DNA of 64,000 nt from Arthrobacter sp. 9AX (GTDB lineage Bacteria; Actinomycetota; Actinomycetes; Actinomycetales; Micrococcaceae). This document shows, in pieces, positions 36,496 through 46,523 of the stretch (within the stretch, counting starts at the first letter, position 1; each line of letters begins with the position of its first letter). Below the pieces are notes generated by a model. It worked only from the letters and a program-made list of their open reading frames with translations, was not told the origin of the DNA and searched no databases. The DNA lies in the NCBI RefSeq assembly GCF_902506095.1, contig NZ_LR733293.1, positions 1,443,103 through 1,507,102 on the forward strand. Direction: 5' to 3'. Both the position numbers and the translations under genes were made by a program.

Positions 36496-37861
36496 CAAGC
36501 ATCCCCCCAAACACGCGGCCGGCGAACCCGGCCCCGAAGCCCAGGCAGCATCCCCCGCGGAAGACCGGACGGCCGCCGTAGTCTCCGTTGATACCGCCGG
36601 CGGCGCCATGGAGCCATCGGCCGTTCCTGCCACTGCCCAAAGCGGGCAGCTCCCGGGCGGGCCGGACACCGTGCTCCGCCGGATCTTCACCGGCAGCAGC
36701 ATGGTTTCCGTCCTTGCCGTGCTGCTTGCCCTGATCATCGGCGGGCTCCTGATCGCGAGCACCGACAAGCAGGTGGCCACCACCTCCACCTACTTCTTCG
36801 CCCGGCCCACCGATTTCCTGACGGCAGTGTGGAACGCCGCCACCAGGTCCTACATCGCGTTGTTCCAGGGCTCGGTCTTCAACCCCCGGGGCAACGGGGT
36901 GGCAGCGCAGTTCGCGCCGTTTATGGAGACGCTCACCATCGCCACGCCGCTGATCACGGCCGGCCTCGGCGTCGCGCTTGCCTTCCGCGCCGGACTCTTC
37001 AACATCGGCGCCCAGGGGCAGATCATTGTTGCCGGCATCCTGGCAGCCTGGGTGGGCTTCGCGCTCCACCTGCCCCTGGGGCTGCACCTCCTGCTGGTCC
37101 TGGCGGCCGGCATCATCGGCGGCGCGTTCTGGGGCGGGCTGGTTGGCGTCCTCAAAGCGAGGACAGGCGCCCACGAGGTCATCCTCACCATCATGTTCAA
37201 CTACATCGCGCTCTACTTCCTGCGGTACCTGCTGAACACACCGGCCTTCCAGCGGCCGGGGGAGACCAACCCCATCTCGCCCATCCTGGATCCCAGCGCC
37301 GTCTACCCGCAGATCTTTGGCACCCAATACCGCCTGCACCTGGGCTTCATCCTGGCCATCGCCGCCACTGTCCTGGTGTGGTGGCTCTTGAACCGCTCCA
37401 CGGTGGGCTTCGAGTTCCGGGCCGTGGGTGCCAACCCCAAGGCGGCGCAGACCGCAGGCATCAACGTGTCGCGGTCCACCATCCTGGTGATGGCTATCGC
37501 CGGCGGGCTCGCCGGTATGTCCGGCGTGGCCCAGGTGGCCGGCACCGAGAAGGTCCTGACCGACGGCGTTGCAGCCACCTACGGTTTCGACGCCATCACC
37601 GTTGCGCTGCTGGGACGTTCGACGCCGTGGGGCACCTTCGCCGCCGGCCTGCTGTTCGGCGCCTTCCGTGCCGGAGCGGTCCAGATGCAGATCCAGACCG
37701 GCACCCCCATCGACATCGTCCTGGTGGTGCAGTCCCTGATTGTGCTCTTTATCGCGGCACCGCCACTTGTCCGGGCCGTCTTCGGCCTGAACCCGCGGCG
37801 CAGGAAGCCGGCCCGCACCGCCAAGTCCCGCAAGGCAGCAACCACCGGAGGTGCAGCATGA
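36488..37861 (+). CDS. Nucleoside ABC transporter permease 1
   Basis: A 457-residue BPD_transp_2 permease. Residues 1-55 form a Pro/Ala-rich cytoplasmic tail; membrane segments begin near residue 70 (MVSVLAVLLALIIGGLLIAS). The motif GLFNIGAQGQIIVAGILAAWVG and GAHEVILTIMFNYIA are characteristic of YufP-type nucleoside permeases. It starts eight bases before the ATPase stop, and its own stop overlaps the next start (ATGA), showing tight coupling. Confidence 0.93.
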   Translation: MSDKHPPKHAAGEPGPEAQAASPAEDRTAAVVSVDTAGGAMEPSAVPATAQSGQLPGGPDTVLRRIFTGSSMVSVLAVLLALIIGGLLIASTDKQVATTSTYFFARPTDFLTAVWNAATRSYIALFQGSVFNPRGNGVAAQFAPFMETLTIATPLITAGLGVALAFRAGLFNIGAQGQIIVAGILAAWVGFALHLPLGLHLLLVLAAGIIGGAFWGGLVGVLKARTGAHEVILTIMFNYIALYFLRYLLNTPAFQRPGETNPISPILDPSAVYPQIFGTQYRLHLGFILAIAATVLVWWLLNRSTVGFEFRAVGANPKAAQTAGINVSRSTILVMAIAGGLAGMSGVAQVAGTEKVLTDGVAATYGFDAITVALLGRSTPWGTFAAGLLFGAFRAGAVQMQIQTGTPIDIVLVVQSLIVLFIAAPPLVRAVFGLNPRRRKPARTAKSRKAATTGGAA

Positions 37862-39183
37862 GCACAACAGTTTCCTCGCCCCGGCCGGGTCAGCCGCAGC
37901 CGGACAGCAGTACCCCTGATTCCGGCCCCTCATCGGTCTCCGCCAAGCCGGTGACCTGGCGGACCCCGGTCCTGCTCACTGCCTTCGGGCTGATCGCCCT
38001 GGTCTTCTTCGGGTTGATGGGGCCACACCAGACCGCCAGTTTCGGCATCTCCACCGGCGAGGACTTCTTCCAGCTGCCGGCCCTGCAGGTGAACGCATTT
38101 GCCGGCGGCATCGTCCTCTCCGTGCTCCTGCTGGGGCTCGCCGGCTACGCCGTGTACCTCAAGACCAAGGACCGGGCAGCGCCGGGCTGGGTGACGGTGA
38201 CATTTATCGTCCTGTTCGTTGCCGCATTCCTCATCTGGGTTGTGGGCGGGGCCCGGACCCCCAGTATTTCCTTGGCCGGCCTGATCGCCGGCTCCGTCAC
38301 TCTCGCCGTTCCCCTGGTGTTCGGTTCCCTGTCCGGCGTCCTCTGTGAGCGGGTTGGAGTGGTGAACATCGCCATCGAGGGCCAGCTCCTGGGTGGCGCC
38401 TTCACCGCCGCCATCGTGGCCAGCATGACGCAGAACCCCTTCATCGGGCTGGCGGCCGCGGCTGTTGCCGGCGCCGTGGTATCCATGGTGCTGGCCTGGT
38501 TCAGCATCAAGTACCTGGTCAACCAGATCATCGTGGGCGTGGTGCTCAACGTCCTGGTCTCCGGCGTCACGGGCTTCCTTTTCAGCACCGTGATGCAGGC
38601 CAACAAGGCCCAGTTCAATTCACCTCCCGGGCTGGACATCATCGAGATCCCCATCTTGTCCAGCATCCCCATCATCGGGCCCATCCTGTTCCGCCAGTCC
38701 CTGGTGGGATACCTGATGTACATCGCCGTCCTGGTGGTCTGGGTGGGCCTGTTCAAGACCCGCTGGGGCCTGCGTGTACGTGCCGTGGGCGAGCACCCGC
38801 AGGCGGCCGATACCCTGGGCATCAACGTGAACGCCACCCGGTTCTGGAATGTCACCCTGGGCGGGGCAGTGGCCGGCATCGGCGGGTCCTTCTTCACCCT
38901 GGTGGCGATCGACAGCTTCACCAAGGAGATCTCCGGCGGGCGCGGCTTCATCGCGCTGGCGGCCCTGATCTTCGGCCGGTGGAACCCGATCGGGGCGTTC
39001 TTCGCCGCCCTGCTGTTCGGCTTCGCGGACAACCTGCAGAGCATCGTGACCATCATCGGAACCCCGGTGCCCAGCCAGTTCATGGCCATGCTGCCGTACC
39101 TGGTGACGGTCCTCGCAGTTGCGGGGCTGGTAGGCAAGTCAAGGGGCCCTGCGGCCAGCGGCATTCCTTATGTCAAGGGTTGA
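37858..39183 (+). CDS. Nucleoside ABC transporter permease 2
   Basis: A 441-residue BPD_transp_2 permease of the YufQ type, with the signature GVVNIAIEGQLLGGAF and ISGGRGFIALAALIFGRWNP; about ten hydrophobic segments. ATG 37858 has GGAGG upstream and overlaps the previous stop. It makes the heterodimeric channel with permease 1. The 3' end overlaps the start of cdd by 14 bases, tying uptake to intracellular nucleoside breakdown. Confidence 0.93.
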   Translation: MSTTVSSPRPGQPQPDSSTPDSGPSSVSAKPVTWRTPVLLTAFGLIALVFFGLMGPHQTASFGISTGEDFFQLPALQVNAFAGGIVLSVLLLGLAGYAVYLKTKDRAAPGWVTVTFIVLFVAAFLIWVVGGARTPSISLAGLIAGSVTLAVPLVFGSLSGVLCERVGVVNIAIEGQLLGGAFTAAIVASMTQNPFIGLAAAAVAGAVVSMVLAWFSIKYLVNQIIVGVVLNVLVSGVTGFLFSTVMQANKAQFNSPPGLDIIEIPILSSIPIIGPILFRQSLVGYLMYIAVLVVWVGLFKTRWGLRVRAVGEHPQAADTLGINVNATRFWNVTLGGAVAGIGGSFFTLVAIDSFTKEISGGRGFIALAALIFGRWNPIGAFFAALLFGFADNLQSIVTIIGTPVPSQFMAMLPYLVTVLAVAGLVGKSRGPAASGIPYVKG

Positions 39184-39595
39184 CCCGGTGGCCGCCACTG
39201 CGGGCCCGGACTGGCCCGCGCTGGAGGCCGCCGCCGTCGCGGCCATGCGCAACGCCTACGTGCCCTACTCAAAGTTTCCCGTGGGGGCTGCGGCACTTAC
39301 CGAGGATGGACGGATCGTCAGCGGCTGCAACGTGGAAAACGCCAGCTACGGGCTGACCCTGTGCGCTGAATGTGCGCTGGTGGGCAACCTGCACATGACC
39401 GGCGGCGGACTGCTCCGTGCGTTTTATTGCGTGGACGGCAACGGCAACGTCCTGATGCCGTGCGGTCGCTGCCGGCAGCTGCTCTACGAATTCCGGGCAC
39501 CCCGCATGGAGCTCATGACCACCCAAGGCATCAAAACCATGGACCAGGTGCTGCCCGACGCCTTCGGTCCCGAACACCTGGAGGAAACCCGGTGA
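39170..39595 (+). CDS. cdd: Cytidine deaminase
   Basis: A 141-residue homotetrameric-type deaminase. Zinc ligands are in TLCAECALV (Cys plus the catalytic Glu) and MPCGRCRQLL; VGAAALTEDGRIVSGCNVENASYG is the substrate loop. It converts cytidine and deoxycytidine to uridine forms. ATG 39170 lies inside the end of the permease gene. The stop overlaps the GTG of deoA, so the two salvage enzymes are coupled. Confidence 0.95.
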   Translation: MSRVDPVAATAGPDWPALEAAAVAAMRNAYVPYSKFPVGAAALTEDGRIVSGCNVENASYGLTLCAECALVGNLHMTGGGLLRAFYCVDGNGNVLMPCGRCRQLLYEFRAPRMELMTTQGIKTMDQVLPDAFGPEHLEETR

Positions 39596-40923
39596 CAGAA
39601 ACCCCCGCCGCGGACAGCATGGCCGAAGCGTTCGACGCCGTCGACATCATCCGCACTAAACGCGACAAAGGCACTCTCAGTCCCGAACAGATCGACTGGA
39701 CCATCGATGCCTACACCCGCGGCGTGATCGCCGAGGAGCAGATGGCCGCCCTGAACATGGCCATCCTGCTCAACGGCATGGACCGCATCGAGATCGCCCG
39801 GTGGACGGCCGCGATGATCGCCTCGGGGGAGCGGATGGACTTCTCCAGCCTGCGGCGGCCCGACGGCGGCCTGAAGTACACCTCAGACAAGCACTCCACC
39901 GGAGGGGTGGGGGACAAGATCACGCTGCCGCTGGCTCCGCTGGTGGCCGTCTTCGGCGTTGCCGTTCCCCAGCTCTCGGGCCGGGGGCTTGGCCACACCG
40001 GCGGGACCCTGGACAAGCTGGAGGCCATCCCCGGCTGGCGGGCCAACCTCAGCAACGAGGAAATGCTGGCCCAGCTCCAGGACGTGGGCGCCGTCATTTG
40101 TGCTGCCGGCGCCGGCCTGGCTCCCGCTGACAAAAAGCTGTACGCGCTCCGCGACGTCACCGGCACCGTGGAGGCGATTCCGCTCATCGCCTCCTCGATC
40201 ATGAGCAAAAAAATCGCCGAGGGGACCGGTTCCCTGGTCCTGGACGTCAAGGTGGGCAGTGGGGCGTTTATGAAGGATGAGGCCAAAGCCCGCGAGCTGG
40301 CCGAGACCATGGTGGCCCTGGGCAAGGACGCCGGGGTCAACACCGTGGCTCTCCTGACCAACATGAACACCCCGTTGGGCCTCACTGCGGGCAACGCCAT
40401 CGAAGTGGAGGAATCGATGGAGGTGCTGGCCGGCGGCGGCCCTGCCGACGTGGTGGAGCTGACCGTGCGGCTCGCCGAAGAAATGCTCGCCTGCGCAGGA
40501 GTGCACGACGCCGATCCTGCCGCGGCGCTGAAGGACGGCCGCGCCATGGATGTCTGGAACCGGATGATCGAGGCCCAGGGCGGTGACCCGCGGGCCCAGT
40601 TGCCGGTTGCCCGGGAATCCGAGGTGGTCTACGCACCGGCGGACGGTGTGCTGGTGGAGCTGGATGCCCTGGCCGTCGGTGTTGCGGCCTGGCGGCTCGG
40701 CGCCGGACGCGCGCGCAAGGAGGACGTGGTCCAGGCCGGGGCAGGTGTGCGGATGCACGCCAAGCCCGGCGCCCTGGTCCGGGCGGGTGAGCCCCTGATG
40801 ACCCTGCTGACCGATACCCCGGAGCGCTTCGCCCGGGCCAGGGAAGCACTGGAGCATGCTGTGGTGATCGCACCCGAGGGATCACGTCCGGCGCAACGGC
40901 TGATCCTGGACCGAATAGCATAG
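39592..40923 (+). CDS. deoA: Thymidine (pyrimidine-nucleoside) phosphorylase
   Basis: A 443-residue enzyme starting at GTG 39592 (GGAGGAAA eight bases upstream, overlapping the cdd stop). The glycosyltransferase-family-3 motif SGRGLGHTGGTLDKLEAIPG, the phosphate loop KHSTGGVGDK, and VKVGSGAFMKDEAKA are clear, with the C-terminal pyrimidine-phosphorylase domain at about 345-430. It splits pyrimidine nucleosides with phosphate to give bases and (deoxy)ribose-1-phosphate. Six bases separate it from the first DedA gene. Confidence 0.96.
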   Translation: MTETPAADSMAEAFDAVDIIRTKRDKGTLSPEQIDWTIDAYTRGVIAEEQMAALNMAILLNGMDRIEIARWTAAMIASGERMDFSSLRRPDGGLKYTSDKHSTGGVGDKITLPLAPLVAVFGVAVPQLSGRGLGHTGGTLDKLEAIPGWRANLSNEEMLAQLQDVGAVICAAGAGLAPADKKLYALRDVTGTVEAIPLIASSIMSKKIAEGTGSLVLDVKVGSGAFMKDEAKARELAETMVALGKDAGVNTVALLTNMNTPLGLTAGNAIEVEESMEVLAGGGPADVVELTVRLAEEMLACAGVHDADPAAALKDGRAMDVWNRMIEAQGGDPRAQLPVARESEVVYAPADGVLVELDALAVGVAAWRLGAGRARKEDVVQAGAGVRMHAKPGALVRAGEPLMTLLTDTPERFARAREALEHAVVIAPEGSRPAQRLILDRIA

Positions 40924-40929
40924 GGTCCC

Positions 40930-41559
40930 ATGCAGGCCATCAATGACTTTATCCTCGCAGCAGCCGGTCAGCCCTGGGTGCTGTTCCTGGTGCTCGCATG
41001 CTGCATCATTGACGGCTTCTTCCCGCCCATCCCCAGCGAATCAGTGGTGGTGGGCCTCTCAGCCGTGGCAGCCACCGCCGATGTCCCCAACCCGTGGCTG
41101 TTGATGCTGGTGGCAGCACTTGGCGCCTTCTCCGGGGACAATATCGCGTACCTCATCGGGCGCAGGGTGGGAACCAAGCGCTGGGCGTGGATGCGCGGGC
41201 CCCGCATGCAGAGCGCCTTCCGGTGGGCGGGCCGGGAACTGCGCAAGCGCCCGGCCTCGCTCATCCTGGTGGCCCGGTTTGTCCCGATCGGCCGGGTGGC
41301 GGTCAACCTCACAGCCGGCGTTACGCACTATCCGCACCTGCGCTTCCTTGGCCTGACGGTCCTTTCGGCGTCCCTTTGGGCAGGCTATTCGGTGGGAATC
41401 GGGCTCTTTTTCGGCCAATGGTTCGAGGACAACCACTTCCTGGGCGCAGCCATCGCCATCGTGTGCGCGGTGGCTCTTGGAGTGGTGGTGGACCTGGTGG
41501 TCAACCGGATCCGGCGCCGGCCTCCGATCGTGGAACGGATGAAGGAACCAGAAGCGTAG
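40930..41559 (+). CDS. DedA family membrane protein (copy 1)
   Basis: A 209-residue SNARE-associated/DedA-fold protein: DGFFPPIPSESVVVG near residue 30 (re-entrant loop), SGDNIAYLIGRRVG, and the conserved ARFVPIGRVAVNLTAG segment, followed by two terminal helices. DedA proteins are implicated in undecaprenyl-phosphate or phospholipid flipping and in membrane-potential homeostasis. It sits between deoA and add with a related paralogue next to it; its link to nucleoside salvage is not obvious. Confidence 0.9.
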   Translation: MQAINDFILAAAGQPWVLFLVLACCIIDGFFPPIPSESVVVGLSAVAATADVPNPWLLMLVAALGAFSGDNIAYLIGRRVGTKRWAWMRGPRMQSAFRWAGRELRKRPASLILVARFVPIGRVAVNLTAGVTHYPHLRFLGLTVLSASLWAGYSVGIGLFFGQWFEDNHFLGAAIAIVCAVALGVVVDLVVNRIRRRPPIVERMKEPEA

Positions 41560-41684
41560 TTGAACCGTTGTTCGGGCAGGCAGGGGCGTAGCGAACAGCG
41601 CCCTGGCCGTGGGACACTTAGGAACGATTTCCGCTTTGGCTGCGTCACTTTCGGCTGCGCCAGGTTGCATAGGAGCAAGACCGC

Positions 41685-42425
41685 GTGGAGTTTATTAATG
41701 AGGCCGTGCTCCATGCAGCGGGCCAGTGGTGGATCTACCCGGTCCTGCTCTTGTTTTTCTTTGTGGACGGCTTCGCCATGGTGGTCCCCAGCGAGACCCT
41801 CATCGTGGCCCTCGCGGCGTTCTCCCGGCACGGCGGTGAACCCAATCTGTGGATCCTTGGCCTCACCGCGCTGATCGGTGCCATCGCCGGCGACAACATG
41901 GCATTTATGCTCGGCCGCCGGATCGGCCTGGACCGCTGGAAATGGATGCGCCGGCCCAAGGTCCAGAAGGCTTTTGGCTGGGCGCGCTACGAGCTGGACA
42001 AGCGCGGCGCGGTGCTGATTTTCACTGCCCGCTACATTCCCTGGGGCCGGGTGGCCGTGAACTATGTGGCCGGCAGCACCGGATTCTCCCACCGCCGCTT
42101 CTTCCTGCTTGACGCCTTCGCCTGCATCACCTGGGTGGGGTACTCCATCGGCATCGGCCTGCTGGCCAGTTCCTTCCCCTGGCTTCACCACAACCCGCTG
42201 CTCAGCGCGGGCATCGCCGTGGTGTTCGCCATCGTCCTCGGTGTCCTCATCGACCACCTCCTGCGCTGGTGGCACAAGCACTTGGCCCGTAACGACGCCG
42301 AGGAAGTGGACGAGTGGCTCGACGGCGGCACGTCCGGTGCAACGAAGCCGAATCCGGGAACCGCGGAGATGCTCGCTCCGGCCCTGGGGGACGGCGAGCC
42401 CGCCGGCACGGAGCGGCTGGCATAG
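41685..42425 (+). CDS. DedA family membrane protein (copy 2)
   Basis: A 246-residue DedA-fold protein starting at GTG 41685 (AGGAG nine bases upstream). It repeats the features of copy 1: DGFAMVVPSETLIVALAAF, AGDNMAFMLGRRIG, ARYIPWGRVAVNYVAG. The C-terminal 45 residues are a charged cytoplasmic tail. The two copies probably arose by tandem duplication and diverged. A 125-base spacer separates them. Confidence 0.9.
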   Translation: MEFINEAVLHAAGQWWIYPVLLLFFFVDGFAMVVPSETLIVALAAFSRHGGEPNLWILGLTALIGAIAGDNMAFMLGRRIGLDRWKWMRRPKVQKAFGWARYELDKRGAVLIFTARYIPWGRVAVNYVAGSTGFSHRRFFLLDAFACITWVGYSIGIGLLASSFPWLHHNPLLSAGIAVVFAIVLGVLIDHLLRWWHKHLARNDAEEVDEWLDGGTSGATKPNPGTAEMLAPALGDGEPAGTERLA

Positions 42426-42452
42426 AATCCCCGCCCACCCTAAGGTTGGAAC

Positions 42453-43589
42453 GTGACTGAGCCTATTGTTGACGCTGCCCCTGCCATCGATTTTGACCTG
42501 AAGAACCTGCCCAAGGTTTCCCTTCACGACCACCTGGACGGGGGACTCCGTCCGGCAACCATTATCGAACTGGCCGAGGCCGTTGGCCACACCCTTCCGT
42601 CCACCGATCCCGTGGCGCTGGGCCAGTGGTTCCGTGAGTCCGCCGATTCCGGCTCCCTGGTCAGGTACCTCGAGACCTTTGACCACACCGTTGCCGTGAT
42701 GCAGACTGCCGAAGGCCTGTTCCGGGTAGCCAAGGAATTCGTGGAGGACCTGGCCGATGACGGCGTGGTGTACGGCGAAGTGCGGTGGGCCCCGGAGCAG
42801 CACCTGCAGAAGGGCCTCAGCCTGGACGAAGCCGTGGAAGCCGTTCAGGAAGGCCTCGAGGCCGGCGTTGAGGCAGTAGGGGAGACCGGACGCGAAATCC
42901 AGGTGGGCCAGCTCATCACCGCCATGCGGCACGCCGACCGCGGCCAGGAGATCGCCGAGCTCGCCGTCCGCCACCGCAACAAGGGCGCGGTGGGTTTTGA
43001 CATTGCCGGCGCCGAAGACGGCTTCCTGCCTTCCCGCTTCCGGGACGCCTTCACGTACCTGGCCCAGCACAACTTCCCGGCCACCGTGCATGCCGGCGAG
43101 GCAGCCGGGCTCGAAAGCATCCAGTCCGCCCTGGTGGACGGCCGCGCGCTGCGGCTGGGCCACGGCGTCCGGATCGCGGAGGACATCCTGGTGGAGTTCG
43201 ACGACGACGAGGACACGGAGGACACCATTGGCCTGGTGACCCTGGGCGACCTCTCCAGCTGGGTCCGCGACCGCGGCATCGCCCTGGAAATCTGCCCCTC
43301 CTCCAACCTCCAGACGGGCGCCATCGCCGGGTTCGGCGAGGGCATCGAAAGCCACCCCCTGGACATGCTGTACCAGCTGGGCTTCAACGTCACCATCAAC
43401 ACCGACAACCGGCTGATGAGCGGCGTCACGCTGACCGACGAGTTCGAACTGCTGGTCGAAACCTTCGACTACGACCTCGACGACCTCCTGGAACTGACGC
43501 TGAACGCCGCCGAGGCCTCCTTCCTGCCGCTGGAGGAGAAGGAAGCCCTCGTTGAGTACATCAACGACGCCTACGCCAACCTTGGCTAA
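42453..43589 (+). CDS. add: Adenosine deaminase
   Basis: A 378-residue metal-dependent deaminase. Zinc-site motif HDHLDGG (residues near 26), catalytic HAGEAAGLESI, LGHGVRI and the distal NTDNRLMSGV are all in place. It converts adenosine to inosine, completing the nucleoside-use cluster. An acidic insertion (EFDDDEDTEDT) lies near residue 250. GTG 42453 follows a TAAGGT -10 (42441-42446) by six bases, so it probably has its own leaderless transcript. Confidence 0.95.
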   Translation: MTEPIVDAAPAIDFDLKNLPKVSLHDHLDGGLRPATIIELAEAVGHTLPSTDPVALGQWFRESADSGSLVRYLETFDHTVAVMQTAEGLFRVAKEFVEDLADDGVVYGEVRWAPEQHLQKGLSLDEAVEAVQEGLEAGVEAVGETGREIQVGQLITAMRHADRGQEIAELAVRHRNKGAVGFDIAGAEDGFLPSRFRDAFTYLAQHNFPATVHAGEAAGLESIQSALVDGRALRLGHGVRIAEDILVEFDDDEDTEDTIGLVTLGDLSSWVRDRGIALEICPSSNLQTGAIAGFGEGIESHPLDMLYQLGFNVTINTDNRLMSGVTLTDEFELLVETFDYDLDDLLELTLNAAEASFLPLEEKEALVEYINDAYANLG

Positions 43590-44277
43590 CGAGCCGGATG
43601 ACCGGAGCTCCCCGGTGGGGGAGCTGCGGTTCGTCATCAGGTTTTTGCGCGAGCACTGTCCCTGGATGGGCGCGCTCACCCACGAATCCCTGGTGGAGTA
43701 CCTCCTGGAGGAGGCTTTCGAGGTGGCCGAAACCATCGAGACCGGAGCTTCTTCCGGAGCCGCGGGGGAGAACCACCTCGACGCGATGCTGAAAGGTGAA
43801 CTGGGCGACGTCCTGCTCCAGGTGGTGCTGCATGCGCGGCTCGCCGAGGAGCGCGGTGCCTTTGGGTTCGACGACGTGGCGCGCGGCCTGAGTGCCAAAA
43901 TGGTGCGGCGCAACCCCCACGTGTTCCGGCCGGACGGCTCCCTGCAGGACAGCTTTCCGGCCACGGTGGAAGAGATCGTGCAGAAGTGGGACGCAGTGAA
44001 ACGGGCCGAACGGCCGGAGCGGCAGGATCCGTTCGAAGGGATCCCGCTGGCCCTGCCCGCACTGGCGCGGGCACAGAAGTCCATCGACCGCGCGGCCCGG
44101 GCCGGCGTGGCCCTGCCGGCAGGGGAACCCATTCCGGAAACGGAAGAAGAACTTGGCGAGCTGCTGCTCGCCGTCGTACGTTCCGCCCACGCCAGCGGAT
44201 TCGATGCCGAGCGTGCCCTGCGCGGTGCGGTCCGGAACTACCAGCAGCAGGTTCCGCAGCACCACCAACAAAGATAG
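43582..44277 (+). CDS. mazG: MazG nucleotide pyrophosphohydrolase
   Basis: A 231-residue all-alpha NTP pyrophosphatase: REHCPWMGALTHESLVEYLLEEAFEVAE gives the first acidic metal-binding helix (shown in shorter form LLEEAFEVAE), with GELGDVLLQVVLHARLAEE the second. It hydrolyses (d)NTPs to monophosphates, removing damaged or excess nucleotides. TTG 43582 overlaps the add stop. The C-terminal half (AQKSIDRAARAGV, LLLAVVRSAHASGFDAERALR) matches the second MazG-like repeat but lacks one acidic cluster, so activity likely rests in the N-terminal half. Confidence 0.88.
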   Translation: MANEPDDRSSPVGELRFVIRFLREHCPWMGALTHESLVEYLLEEAFEVAETIETGASSGAAGENHLDAMLKGELGDVLLQVVLHARLAEERGAFGFDDVARGLSAKMVRRNPHVFRPDGSLQDSFPATVEEIVQKWDAVKRAERPERQDPFEGIPLALPALARAQKSIDRAARAGVALPAGEPIPETEEELGELLLAVVRSAHASGFDAERALRGAVRNYQQQVPQHHQQR

Positions 44278-44389
44278 CCGCGCCATCATGACGTCCGGGG
44301 GCTGGATAGGTTTCCGTAACCCGGACCACTCTCGACTACGCTGGTCCGTGACGAGTACGTCGAGTTTTCAGCTGTATTTCCCCCGTTAA

Positions 44390-45691
<1,302 letters not shown>

Positions 45692-45711
45692 TAGCCGCGT
45701 AATCCAATAAC

Positions 45712-45743
45712 CGGTGGCTATGGTTGAAAGACCATAGCCACCG
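45712..45743 (+). terminator. Terminator after eno
   Basis: Thirteen perfect pairs (CGGTGGCTATGGT/ACCATAGCCACCG) with a TGAAAG loop, followed by TTGTTGTTTCC. Confidence 0.9.
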
Positions 45744-45814
45744 TTGTTGTTTCCGGCATTGTTCCAGCCCAAAAAAGTGGCGGCCCCAGGCAGGCTGCGC
45801 GTTTCAGGAGTGTC

Positions 45815-46495
45815 ATGGCTACCCGCCGTCCCAAAGTTCCCAAGGTTGCCTCAGCCCGTCCCGGCACATCGCAGGCAGCCCCGGAGACCGCCGACGTCAT
45901 CCGCGCTGACTTTGGTTCGGGCAAGGGAAAGCCCGGCACCGCCGCGTCCGGCCAGGGAACCGCAGCCCCGGGTACCGCCAAGGACAGCCACCGCGCAGCG
46001 GGAGGGAACAAGCCCCCGCACACCGCAAAAGGGTCCGGCGGCGGCGCGAAGGGCAGTGGGGCCGCCTCCCGGACAGCCGGCACAGACGCCGCCGAGGAAC
46101 AGCAGCCCGTCCCCGCCAAAGCGTTCTCCGGGCGCATGCTCGCGCTGGCCGTGGTGATGATTGCCATCACCATCATGCTCGCCCCCACGGTGAAGATCTT
46201 CTTCGACAAGCGGGCGGAAATAGCAGCCCTGAACGCCGATATCGCCGCACGTGAAGCCGAAGGCAACAGCCTGCGCCAGCAGGTCTCCCGCTGGCAGGAC
46301 CCCAACTACGTGAAACAACAGGCCCGCGACCGCATTAACATGGTTATGCCGGGCGAAACCGGATACTGGGTCTTCGGCAGCGATCTGCCGGCCGGAGAAA
46401 GCAGTAGCCAGGCCGGTGCAGCAGCACAAGACCCCGCCGATCTGCCGTGGGTGGATTCCCTGTGGGAGTCCATCACACGCGCGGCCACAGACTGA
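45815..46495 (+). CDS. FtsB/DivIC-like septum formation initiator
   Basis: A 226-residue bitopic protein. About 105 residues of disordered, basic and Gly/Ala/Pro-rich cytoplasmic sequence precede one membrane helix (RMLALAVVMIAITIMLAPTVKIFF near residue 108), then a short coiled coil (KRAEIAALNADIAAREAEGNSLRQQ) and the conserved DPNYVKQQARDRINMVMPGE typical of DivIC/FtsB. Such proteins link FtsQ and FtsL to the septal synthase. The position after eno and before DUF501-ppx is the standard actinobacterial order. Confidence 0.9.
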   Translation: MATRRPKVPKVASARPGTSQAAPETADVIRADFGSGKGKPGTAASGQGTAAPGTAKDSHRAAGGNKPPHTAKGSGGGAKGSGAASRTAGTDAAEEQQPVPAKAFSGRMLALAVVMIAITIMLAPTVKIFFDKRAEIAALNADIAAREAEGNSLRQQVSRWQDPNYVKQQARDRINMVMPGETGYWVFGSDLPAGESSSQAGAAAQDPADLPWVDSLWESITRAATD

Positions 46496-46523
46496 ACCAA
46501 AACAGGAAGGACGGCCAGCGACA

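Noticed and set aside
34897..36789. 630-codon minus-strand frame opposite the nucleoside ABC ATPase
   Set aside because: Antisense shadow; the plus strand has Walker motifs in order.
41385..44132. 915-codon minus-strand open frame across the DedA, add and mazG genes
   Set aside because: Crosses several genes in antisense, has no start signal or recognisable motif, and is explained by GC bias.
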